This document shows, in pieces, positions 1 through 6,639 of a stretch of DNA of 12,081 nucleotides. Below the pieces are notes generated by a model, which did no database searches, was not told the origin of the DNA, and saw only the letters and a program-made list of their open reading frames with translations. The DNA is from Opitutaceae bacterium (GTDB lineage Bacteria > Verrucomicrobiota > Verrucomicrobiia > Opitutales > Opitutaceae). The position numbers were made by a program, and so were the translations under genes. How positions within the stretch are numbered: position 1 is the first letter of the stretch; every line of letters starts with the position of its first letter. The DNA is taken from NCBI GenBank assembly GCA_005786775.1, contig SYDD01000255.1:1-12081 (forward strand), in the 5' to 3' direction.

Positions 1-713
1 GCCTCCCAGACCATCGCGTCGCGCAGGCTGGAGCAGAGCGCCACCGGGCCGAGGGTCTCGATCACGTCCATCGGGTCCTCGAGCGTCCAGAAGGCGTTGC
101 CGGTGTCGAGGTTCGCGCCCACGAGGTCGTGGCCGGCCTCGTCGATCAGGGCGCGCAATTCCCAAGAATGGAGGTCGCCCGCGTGGTTCTCAAGGGCAAG
201 GCGCACGCCGGAGGCGAGGATGTCGCGCCGGCAGGCCCGGATCACCGCGAGGGTGTCCGCCATCCGCGCGCGGATGCCGCCCGGCGTCTTGCGGTCCTCC
301 ATATTGCCGAGGACCACGCGGAAGACGGGCGAGCCGAGGGCGCGCGCGACGCGGAGGCCGAGGCGGACGTGCTCCTCGGCGGTGCCCCAGGTGGGCCGGA
401 ACGCCTTCGACGTGGGGCAGATGCTCCAGCTGCCGACGTAGAGGCCGAGGCCAGCCGCGTCGGCTTGGCGCCGCACTTCCCGCAACTCCGCGTCTCCGAG
501 GGGGCCCACGGCGTCGAGATCGGAGATGAGTAGCACGTCGCACTTCTGCGCGGCGGCGTAGGCAATAAGTTCGGGCGCCTTCCACCCCATCGCGCGGACG
601 GCGAAGTTATCGAGGCCGAGCGCGACCGGCGCGGGCGCGGCGGCGGCGAGGCGGGGGAGGAGCGGGGTGGCGGTGGCGCCGGCGAGGCCGGAGAGGAAGG
701 AACGGCGTTTCAT
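1..713 (-). CDS. Sugar phosphate isomerase/epimerase-like TIM-barrel protein with Tat signal (partial, C-terminus beyond window)
   Basis: Reading the minus strand from the ATG at 713-711 gives 237 uninterrupted codons to the window edge. The N-terminus MKRRSFLSGLAGATA is a twin-arginine signal (RRSFL) followed by an Ala-rich hydrophobic stretch, so the product is probably exported folded. Motifs of the xylose isomerase-like (AP endonuclease 2) barrel follow: a first strand ending ISDLDAVG, then VFRVVLGN, then ALENHAGD with the likely metal-ligand Glu175, then GANLDTGN with Asp203. The family binds a divalent metal and isomerises or epimerises sugars or similar polyols, but the substrate cannot be read from sequence. 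The remaining 40-80 residues expected, with the last metal ligands, lie outside the window. It is the last of three leftward genes, 86 bases after the sensor gene. No Shine-Dalgarno is visible; the start is supported by the Tat signal. Family is fairly sure, function is not. Confidence 0.88.
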   Translation of the reverse strand, partial: MKRRSFLSGLAGATATPLLPRLAAAAPAPVALGLDNFAVRAMGWKAPELIAYAAAQKCDVLLISDLDAVGPLGDAELREVRRQADAAGLGLYVGSWSICPTSKAFRPTWGTAEEHVRLGLRVARALGSPVFRVVLGNMEDRKTPGGIRARMADTLAVIRACRRDILASGVRLALENHAGDLHSWELRALIDEAGHDLVGANLDTGNAFWTLEDPMDVIETLGPVALCSSLRDAMVWE

Positions 714-752
714 CGGGGGTGAGGCGAGGCAAGCCCCGCGCGCCGCCGCTGT

Positions 753-766
753 CGAGCCGCGGCTCG
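753..766. repeat. Perfect 14-bp palindrome between two leftward genes
   Basis: CGAGCCGCGGCTCG equals its own reverse complement. It lies in the 86-base gap between the sensor gene (ends at 800) and the isomerase-like gene (starts at 713). No T-run follows on the minus strand, so it is not a standard intrinsic terminator. It could be an RNA stem (5 bp with a CGCG loop) or a protein site, but such palindromes also arise by chance in GC-rich DNA. Confidence 0.3.
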
Positions 767-799
767 CGCGAAACGGTACGGCCCGGCGCGGCTTCCAGT

Positions 800-2023
800 T
801 CAGACGTGGAAGTCGGTCCGCGGCGGCCGCGGGGGCGGCTGGGCCGGCGGGCTGAGGTCGGGCGGCGGCCGCAGGCCCTCCACGAGGCGGCCGACGGCCT
901 GGCACATTCGGTCCACCTCTTCCTCGCCGCCGGTACCGGGTAGCGTGGCCAGCACATCCCCGCCACGAATTCGGTCCGCCGCGGCGCCCACGGAGCGCAG
1001 CCGGCGCGAAATCCGGCCGGCGGCCAGCCATGCGGCGCCCGCGGCCAAGAAGGTCAACACCAAACCCGCGAGGGCCACCTGGCGACCAAGGGCCCGGGCG
1101 GGCGCGAGGGCCTCTGCCGCGGGTTGCCGGGTGACGGTCACCCATCCGAGTCCCCGGTGGTCGCGGAACCCGCGGCTGCGCGCGAACGCGCTGAGGTACG
1201 TGGCTCCGTCCGCGGCCGTCTCGGTGAACTGTCCCCGCCAACGCCGTCCTTCGGGTAGCGCGGGCAATTCCGGAGGCTGGCTCCAGCCGGAGGCTTCCCC
1301 GTCCAAGAGCACGGTGCCCGCCTCTGCGTAAAGCGTGGCGCCAATTTTTGCCCGGCGCAGCGGCTCGGGCAGCGCCGCGCGCAGGGCATCCCGGGTCCAG
1401 TCCCAGCGCAGGCCCGCTGCCAGGACGCCGGCCGGATTGCCGTCCGCGTCGGCCACGGGGACCGCCAGCTCGAGGGAACGCGGCGGCCCGTCGAGGGATT
1501 CCTCGCGGTTGGCGCGGGGCGGAATGGCTGGGCTTTCCCGGGGATCGGCCACGAACGCCTGTTCGCGCGCGCCCCGGAACCACGCTTGCAGTGCGACGTC
1601 CGTGCCTTCCGCGAAGAGCGCGGTCGCCGCCGTGATCCTGCCCTGGGCGTCGGTGAGGGCGAGCCAGGCTAACTCCGGCTGGGGATCGAGGAGGTCAAGG
1701 AGGGCCTGGCGTTTCTCGGCGGGGGCGCCGGGCGCGCGGACCACGCGGAGGGCCGCGCCCGTCCGCAGCACGCGGAGGTGCTCCGCTACCGTCTGGTCGA
1801 GCCGGTCCCCGAGTTGCTGGGCGGCAGCTTCGAGGAGGGCTCCCGTCCGGGTGGTGAGTTCCCGTTCAAGCGCGCCCGCCGCCAGCGTCGCGCCGAGCGC
1901 GGTCAGCGCCACGCCGGCCGCGGCGGCGAGCAGGGCCGCCCGGGCGCGCAGGCTGACGCGGGGATCGAGCACCCACCAAGACGCGAGGGGCGGGGCGGGG
2001 GAAGGGACCGGGGCGCGGTTCAT
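800..2023 (-). CDS. Cache-like/HAMP membrane sensor protein lacking an output domain
   Basis: 407 residues from the ATG at 2023. A basic N-terminus leads into a first membrane helix (about 29-51). About 260 residues of predicted extracytoplasmic domain follow, with Cache/PAS-like features such as LAWLALTDAQGRI, an AWFRGAREQ segment, LELAVPVADADG and GWVTVTRQ. A second helix (315-335) leads into a HAMP domain (about 336-385: GRISRRLRSV, ADRIRGGD, GEEEVDRM) and a Pro-rich tail. Known double-Cache/HAMP proteins continue into kinase, methyl-accepting, cyclase or GGDEF domains; here the stop comes just after HAMP. An in-frame extension upstream to 2527 lies inside the preceding gene and lacks protein character, so the internal ATG before the first helix was chosen. 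It lies 113 bases after the secreted-protein gene and is read the same way. Architecture is well supported; the ligand is unknown. Confidence 0.82.
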   Translation of the reverse strand: MNRAPVPSPAPPLASWWVLDPRVSLRARAALLAAAAGVALTALGATLAAGALERELTTRTGALLEAAAQQLGDRLDQTVAEHLRVLRTGAALRVVRAPGAPAEKRQALLDLLDPQPELAWLALTDAQGRITAATALFAEGTDVALQAWFRGAREQAFVADPRESPAIPPRANREESLDGPPRSLELAVPVADADGNPAGVLAAGLRWDWTRDALRAALPEPLRRAKIGATLYAEAGTVLLDGEASGWSQPPELPALPEGRRWRGQFTETAADGATYLSAFARSRGFRDHRGLGWVTVTRQPAAEALAPARALGRQVALAGLVLTFLAAGAAWLAAGRISRRLRSVGAAADRIRGGDVLATLPGTGGEEEVDRMCQAVGRLVEGLRPPPDLSPPAQPPPRPPRTDFHV

Positions 2024-2136
2024 CGGGGCGGGGGACGTCTGGCGCGGGGAAAGGTCACGGGGATCGTGGCCCCTCTCCGGAACCGGACAACAGAAACTCG
2101 CGGCGCAGCGGTTGGGCGGTCCATCGCGGGGGCGCT

Positions 2137-3264
2137 TCAGGGATGGATCCGCACGGTGTAGTGCGGGAAACCCTGGTCGAGATCCGGCCAATGCGTGCCG
2201 TTGCCCCGCTGGTCCATCACCTCGATGAAGTAGAGGATCTCCTGCCCGCCGCGGACGAAGCCAGCGGGCACCGCAGCCTGGTGGCAGCCGTCCGGGCCAG
2301 GGAACATTTCGAGCGTTGCAAACTGGGTGGTTGCGGTGCCGCTCCGGAAACGTAGACGCACTTGCTGGACGCCCGCGGGGTCCGTAACTCGGGCCACAAC
2401 CAGCAGCGGCTGGCCGGCTGGCGCGGCGGCCGGAGCGGTGTGTTCGACGGTGGGCGGACTGCGGTCGCCGTCGAGGATCGGCCGCCAGATATCGTCGAGT
2501 TTCAGCGACTCGTCTGGCGGACAGCACTGCTCCTCGAGGTCCTTGACGTTCGCCGCGAGCCGCCGGAGTTCCTCGCGCCAGCCGGGCAGCAGGTCGCGTC
2601 GAGAGGGGGCGTCGTCCTCGGCTGGTTCCGGGCCGGCGGCGGCGGCCTCAACGAGGTCGGTCCACACCTTGAGCGTGGCTCGCTCCTGGAAGGTGGCGGC
2701 GATCAGCTCGGTAAGTTTCAGCTGTCGGCGAAAGAGGTTATAGTGGACTGCGGTGATCTGCCGGCGGGCGTGGAAGCGGGCGAAGAGGGCGATGACGCGC
2801 AGGTCGGCGGCTGCTGCGGCGAGGGCGGGGCGGGCCGGGTGGGGGCCGAGCGTCGCGATGGCGGCCTCGATGTGCCCAGCCTGAGCGTCGAGCCAGCGGC
2901 TGGTGGCGTCTGGGGTGCGCTTGGGCGTCTGGCTCTGGGCGACGATCCGGCGGGCGGCTTCGACGAAGGTCTCAAAGTGGACTGGGTCGCCGCCTGAGTT
3001 GCGCGCGTAGTCGGCGAGGCCGGGCCCGAAAGAATGCGAACTGAGCCAGGGGTTGCCGGCGGCCGGCGGGAGGGCGGGCGAGGAGGCGGCCGCGATCCGG
3101 GGGAGGATCGGCCGCGCGGCGGCGACCGCGGCCTCCAGTTCGGGTCCCGCCGCGGAGGCCCGGCGTAGCGCACCGTCGACGAAACGGGCAAGATCCGGCT
3201 CCGTCGCGCCCTGCGCCCCGGCCAGCGCGAGCAGCAGCGGCAGGAGCGTTTGGAGTACGCGCAT
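2137..3264 (-). CDS. Secreted protein of unknown role: helical domain plus C-terminal Ig-like beta-sandwich
   Basis: 375 residues from the ATG at 3264. The start opens a clear signal peptide (MRVLQTLLPLLLALAGAQGA) that probably ends near residue 20. The middle part (about 20-260) is predicted mainly helical and includes FHARRQITAVHYNLFRRQ and a segment with paired cysteines, EEQCCPPDESL. The last 100 or so residues alternate strand-like stretches (LLVVARVTDPAGVQQVRLRF, EILYFIEVMDQRGNGTHWPD) and resemble an Ig/fibronectin-like sandwich. From memory, this helical-plus-sandwich layout resembles the C-terminal part of much larger secreted proteins of Planctomycetes and Verrucomicrobia tied to polysaccharide use; that likeness is unverified. 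No catalytic motif is visible. A TTG start at 3300 with a GGAG 6 bases upstream would add 12 residues before the signal peptide. It is first in a leftward group with the sensor and isomerase-like genes. Confidence 0.8.
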   Translation of the reverse strand: MRVLQTLLPLLLALAGAQGATEPDLARFVDGALRRASAAGPELEAAVAAARPILPRIAAASSPALPPAAGNPWLSSHSFGPGLADYARNSGGDPVHFETFVEAARRIVAQSQTPKRTPDATSRWLDAQAGHIEAAIATLGPHPARPALAAAAADLRVIALFARFHARRQITAVHYNLFRRQLKLTELIAATFQERATLKVWTDLVEAAAAGPEPAEDDAPSRRDLLPGWREELRRLAANVKDLEEQCCPPDESLKLDDIWRPILDGDRSPPTVEHTAPAAAPAGQPLLVVARVTDPAGVQQVRLRFRSGTATTQFATLEMFPGPDGCHQAAVPAGFVRGGQEILYFIEVMDQRGNGTHWPDLDQGFPHYTVRIHP

Positions 3265-3353
3265 CGGGCAGAGGAAGGCGGCCGCGGGCGCCGGGCTCAA
3301 GGAAATCTCCGGCGGGGATTGACGCGGGACCGCTCTCGGGCTCCTTCGGCCGG
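3265..3353. promoter_or_regulatory. Divergent intergenic region
   Basis: These 89 bases separate the leftward secreted-protein gene from the rightward M3 peptidase gene, so start signals for both are expected here. A TTGACG at 3319-3324 resembles a -35 box facing the peptidase gene, but the sequence 17 bases on (TCCTTC) is not a -10 box. No operator-like repeat stands out. The assignment rests on gene orientation. Confidence 0.4.
3307..3310 (-). promoter_or_regulatory. Possible Shine-Dalgarno for an alternative TTG start
   Basis: On the minus strand GGAG lies 6 bases before a TTG at 3300-3298, in frame with the secreted-protein gene. If used, that protein gains 12 residues ahead of its signal peptide. 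The ATG at 3264 has no such site but opens a better signal peptide. Most genes here lack a Shine-Dalgarno, so the ATG is preferred and this site is recorded as a competing choice. Confidence 0.25.
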
Positions 3354-5240
3354 ATGTCCTTCCTGTCGCCCCGCGCGGCGGCGGCCGTGTTGGCCGCCGC
3401 CCGGAACGCCAATCCCGCTCCCGCTGCTTCCGCCCCCGCGGGGCCGGCGGCCGACGACCCGCTTGCCGTCTGGGACCTCACCCCGCTGTTTCGCGACGAG
3501 GCCGCGTGGCGGGCGGCGAAGGAGCGGCTGGCGGCAGAATTGCCGGCCCTTGGCGCGTTCGCGGGCCGCCTAGGCGAAGGGCCGGGCGTACTCCTCGAGG
3601 CCCTCAGCGCGATCGAACAGCGGAGTCGAGAATTCATCCGCCTTTACGCGTATGCTTCGCTCCAGGCGGATGAGGACACCCGGCTCGCCCCGCCCTTGGA
3701 GCGCCGGCAGGAGATGGGCCTGCTTGGCAGCCAATTCAGCCGAACCGTGAGCTACTTGCGCCCGGAGCTACTCGCGCTGGGCGCCGAGCGGATCGAGGCG
3801 TACCTCGCCGCTGAGGCCCAGCTCGCCCCCCACCGCTTCCCGCTCCGGGAAATCCTGCGTGGCGCGCCGCACACGCTGGGGGCGGAGGCGGAAGCCGTTC
3901 TCTCCGCCACGTCGCTGGTCACCGGCTCTGCTGGCTCGATCTACGGTGTGCTGGCGAACGCGGATCTGCCCTGGCCTACGATCCGCTTGGCGGACGGTAC
4001 GGAGGCGCGACTGGACCAGGCGGGGTACACGCGGTGGCGCGCGGCGCCGGCGCGGGCGGACCGCGAGGCCGTGTTCCGCGCGTTCTGGGGCCGGATGCGG
4101 GAGTACGAGCGGACCTTCGGGGCGGCGCTCTTCGCCCAGGTGAAGGCAGACTGGTTCAACGCGAGCGTGCGACGCCACCCGAGCGCGCTCGCCGCCGCAC
4201 TCCACGCGGACGCCATCCCAGAGGCGGTGTATCGTACCCTCATCGCGGAGACGAACGCCGGCCTGCCCACCCTACATCGGTACTTCCGCCTGCGGGGCCG
4301 CCTCCTCGGGGTCAAGGACCTGCGCTACTGGGACATTTACCCGCCGATGCTGCCCGGGGAGCGTGCCTTCCCCCTCGATGAGGCGAGGCGGCTGACCCTC
4401 GACTCCGCCGCGCCGCTCGGCGCCGACTACGGCCGCGATCTCGCCCACGCGCTCGCCGGCCGCTATCTGCATGCCTACCCGCGAACGGGCAAGACTTCGG
4501 GCGCCTACATGAGCGGCCGCGTGCACGACGCTCATCCCTACGTGCTGATGAACTACAACGGCGACTACGAGTCGCTGACCACACTCGCCCACGAGTGGGG
4601 CCACGGTATCCACTCGGTCCTCGCCAACCGCGCACAGCCCTCCACTGCAGCTGGCTACCCGATCTTCACGGCCGAGATCGCCTCGACCGTGAACGAGTCC
4701 CTGCTCCTCGAACACATGCTGCGCGTCGCGGTGAACGACCGCGAGCGCCTCACCTTTCTTGGTTCTGCGTTGGAGGGTCTGCGCGGGACCTTCTTCCGCC
4801 AGGCGATGTTCGCCGAGTTCGAGCTCGCGATGCACGAGATCGTCCAGCGGGGAGGTGCGCTTTCTGGCCAGCGGCTGAGCCAACTTTACGGCGACATCCT
4901 CCGCCGGCACCACGGCCACACCGAGGGTGTGCTTACGATCGACGAATTCGTCACCGTCGAGTGGGCCTACATCCCGCACTTTTACAGCCGGTTCTACGTC
5001 TACCAATATGCGACCTCAATCGCGGCGGCCCAGCTGTTCGCCAACCGGATTCTCGCCGGTGAGCCCGGGGCGGTCGACACTTACCTTAGCCTGCTGAAGG
5101 CCGGCGGCTCTGACCATCCCTACGAGCTGGTGCGGCGCGCGGGGATTGACCTCGCCACGCCCGCGCCCTACCGCGCCCTCATCGCGCGGATGGACGCGAT
5201 CATGGACCGGATCGAGGCGCTGCTCCCCGCCAACCCCTGA
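3354..5240 (+). CDS. pepF: M3 family oligoendopeptidase (oligoendopeptidase F-like zinc metallopeptidase)
   Basis: 628 residues, close to the roughly 600 usual for the M3B branch. The zinc motif HEWGH is at 413-417 within TLAHEWGHGIHS, and the third ligand is Glu441 in TAEIASTVNES, 24 residues after the second His. The M3B signatures KTSGAYMSG before the zinc site and HFYSRFYVYQYATS near the C-terminus are intact, so the enzyme should be active. The family hydrolyses short peptides, normally in the cytoplasm for turnover. The N-terminal 40 residues are a low-complexity Ala/Pro stretch before the conserved WDLTPLF; it is a poor signal peptide but might affect localisation. The gene opens a rightward run and lies 57 bases before a secreted serine hydrolase gene, probably on the same transcript. 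The symbol follows family usage; orthology to a particular PepF is not proven. Confidence 0.95.
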   Translation: MSFLSPRAAAAVLAAARNANPAPAASAPAGPAADDPLAVWDLTPLFRDEAAWRAAKERLAAELPALGAFAGRLGEGPGVLLEALSAIEQRSREFIRLYAYASLQADEDTRLAPPLERRQEMGLLGSQFSRTVSYLRPELLALGAERIEAYLAAEAQLAPHRFPLREILRGAPHTLGAEAEAVLSATSLVTGSAGSIYGVLANADLPWPTIRLADGTEARLDQAGYTRWRAAPARADREAVFRAFWGRMREYERTFGAALFAQVKADWFNASVRRHPSALAAALHADAIPEAVYRTLIAETNAGLPTLHRYFRLRGRLLGVKDLRYWDIYPPMLPGERAFPLDEARRLTLDSAAPLGADYGRDLAHALAGRYLHAYPRTGKTSGAYMSGRVHDAHPYVLMNYNGDYESLTTLAHEWGHGIHSVLANRAQPSTAAGYPIFTAEIASTVNESLLLEHMLRVAVNDRERLTFLGSALEGLRGTFFRQAMFAEFELAMHEIVQRGGALSGQRLSQLYGDILRRHHGHTEGVLTIDEFVTVEWAYIPHFYSRFYVYQYATSIAAAQLFANRILAGEPGAVDTYLSLLKAGGSDHPYELVRRAGIDLATPAPYRALIARMDAIMDRIEALLPANP

Positions 5241-5297
5241 GGGGGACGGGCGCGTTTCGCGCGTGACGCCCGCGCCGCGGGCGCGTTGCCTGCGGCG

Positions 5298-6524
5298 ATG
5301 CGCCTGCCCCTGCTTCTCCCGGCCGCCTTCGCGCTCGCCGTCGCTCTGCCCGCTCAGGAGGGCGCCGGGTTTGCCCCCGGCCGCCTCGACCGCCTCGACG
5401 CCCTGATCCAAGATCACGTGGATCGCCGGCAACTTGCCGGGGCCATCGTGTACCTCGGCCACGCCGGCCGCCCCGCCCATTTCCGCACCTACGGCCACCA
5501 AGACCTCGAGGCCGGCCGGCCGATGGCGCCGGACGCCATTTTCCGGATCGCCTCGATGAGCAAGGCGGTGACGAGCGTCGCGGTGATGATGCTCTACGAA
5601 GAGGGCCGGTTCCGCCTACAGGATCCGCTCGAGCGTTTCCTGCCCGCCTTTCAAGGTGGCGTGGTCGCGGTCCCTCCGCCCGCGGGTGCGCCGCCCGGCA
5701 CCCCCTATGGCACCGAAAAGGTGCGCCGCCCGATCCGCATCCGCGACCTGCTCACCCATACCGCCGGGCTCACCTACGGCAGCGGGCTCGCGGCCGCCGA
5801 CTACAAGGCCGCGGGCCTCAGCGGCTGGTACTTTGCCGACAAGGATGAGACCCTGGCGGCCGTGATCGACCGGCTGGGCCGGCTACCGCTCCACGCGCAC
5901 CCGGGCGAGGCCTACCAGTACGGTTATTCGACGGACGTGCTTGGCCGCTTGGTCGAGGTCGTCTCCGGCCTCCCACTGGACCAGTTCATCGCGGAGCGGA
6001 TCTGCGGCCCGCTCGGGATGACAGACACGCACTTCTTCCTGCCGCCCGAGAAGGAGACGCGGCTTGCGAAGGTCTACGCGCTCGCCGGCGGCGTGCTGCG
6101 TCCCGGCGATCAGGGACACTACGTGCGTGGCCCCCGGAAGTGTTTTTCCGGCGGCGCCGGCCTGCTCTCAACCGCCAGAGACTATGCGCGGTTCCTGCAA
6201 CTGCTGCTCAACGGGGGCGAGCTGGAGGGCATCCGCCTGCTCAGCCGCAAGTCGGTCGAGTTGATGCGTACGGATCACCTAGGCGAGAAGTACCGCGGTG
6301 ACACCGCGGGCTTCGGCCTTGGGTTCTGGGTGAACACCCGTCCGGGCTGGCACGGGGAGCTCGGCAGTGAGGGGGCTTACGGGTGGGGCAGCGCGTATTT
6401 TCCCCAATACGTGGTGGACCCCCGCGAGCGCCTCGTCGCGCTGTTCCTCACCCAGCTAATGCCGGCCGGGGGGAGCGATCTGAACCAGCGCTGGAAGATC
6501 ACGATGTACCAGGCGCTCCGCTAA
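5298..6524 (+). CDS. Secreted serine hydrolase, class C beta-lactamase / family VIII esterase-like
   Basis: 408 residues. The ATG at 5298 opens a signal peptide (MRLPLLLPAAFALAVALPAQ, about 20 residues), which favours it over an in-frame TTG at 5286. The catalytic SxxK is SMSK at 86-89, in IFRIASMSKAVTS. The second motif is YGYSTDVLG, with Tyr210 as the likely general base. The third region is GAYGWGSAYFPQYVVDP around Trp363, in place of the KTG box of true beta-lactamases. This pattern fits the beta-lactamase-related and family VIII carboxylesterase group, which cleaves esters, amides or D-amino acid peptides by an acyl-serine step; the substrate cannot be predicted. The product is expected in the periplasm or secreted. 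The 57-base gap after the M3 peptidase gene suggests one operon, perhaps for peptide or cell wall breakdown. No evidence ties it to antibiotic resistance. Confidence 0.93.
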   Translation: MRLPLLLPAAFALAVALPAQEGAGFAPGRLDRLDALIQDHVDRRQLAGAIVYLGHAGRPAHFRTYGHQDLEAGRPMAPDAIFRIASMSKAVTSVAVMMLYEEGRFRLQDPLERFLPAFQGGVVAVPPPAGAPPGTPYGTEKVRRPIRIRDLLTHTAGLTYGSGLAAADYKAAGLSGWYFADKDETLAAVIDRLGRLPLHAHPGEAYQYGYSTDVLGRLVEVVSGLPLDQFIAERICGPLGMTDTHFFLPPEKETRLAKVYALAGGVLRPGDQGHYVRGPRKCFSGGAGLLSTARDYARFLQLLLNGGELEGIRLLSRKSVELMRTDHLGEKYRGDTAGFGLGFWVNTRPGWHGELGSEGAYGWGSAYFPQYVVDPRERLVALFLTQLMPAGGSDLNQRWKITMYQALR

Positions 6525-6639
6525 GCGTGCCATCCGGGCGGCGGCTGGTTTCAGTTTGCACTCGCCCGGGGGCTCAACCTACTTCCGGTCGACTTGCGGC
6601 GGGCCGAGCCGAGGCCAGCGGTGCCGCGGGTCAGCACCT

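Noticed and set aside
1335..2228. A 297-codon plus-strand frame opposite the sensor gene
   Set aside because: Rich in Arg, Ser and Ala with no domain; the minus strand encodes membrane helices and HAMP.
2024..2527. N-terminal extension of the sensor gene to 2527
   Set aside because: Most of it lies inside the upstream secreted-protein gene and reads as Arg/Pro-rich nonsense; the ATG at 2023 precedes the membrane helix neatly.
3319..3347. TTGACG as a -35 box for the M3 peptidase gene
   Set aside because: The -10 position reads TCCTTC, with little resemblance to the consensus; a lone hexamer is not enough.
4272..5006. A 244-codon minus-strand frame opposite the M3 peptidase
   Set aside because: It lies across the zinc site of a clearly intact peptidase gene and has no recognisable fold.
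6556..6584. TTGCAC with CTACTT as a promoter for the TPR-like gene
   Set aside because: The -35 half is fair but the -10 half matches poorly at 17 or 18 bases spacing.
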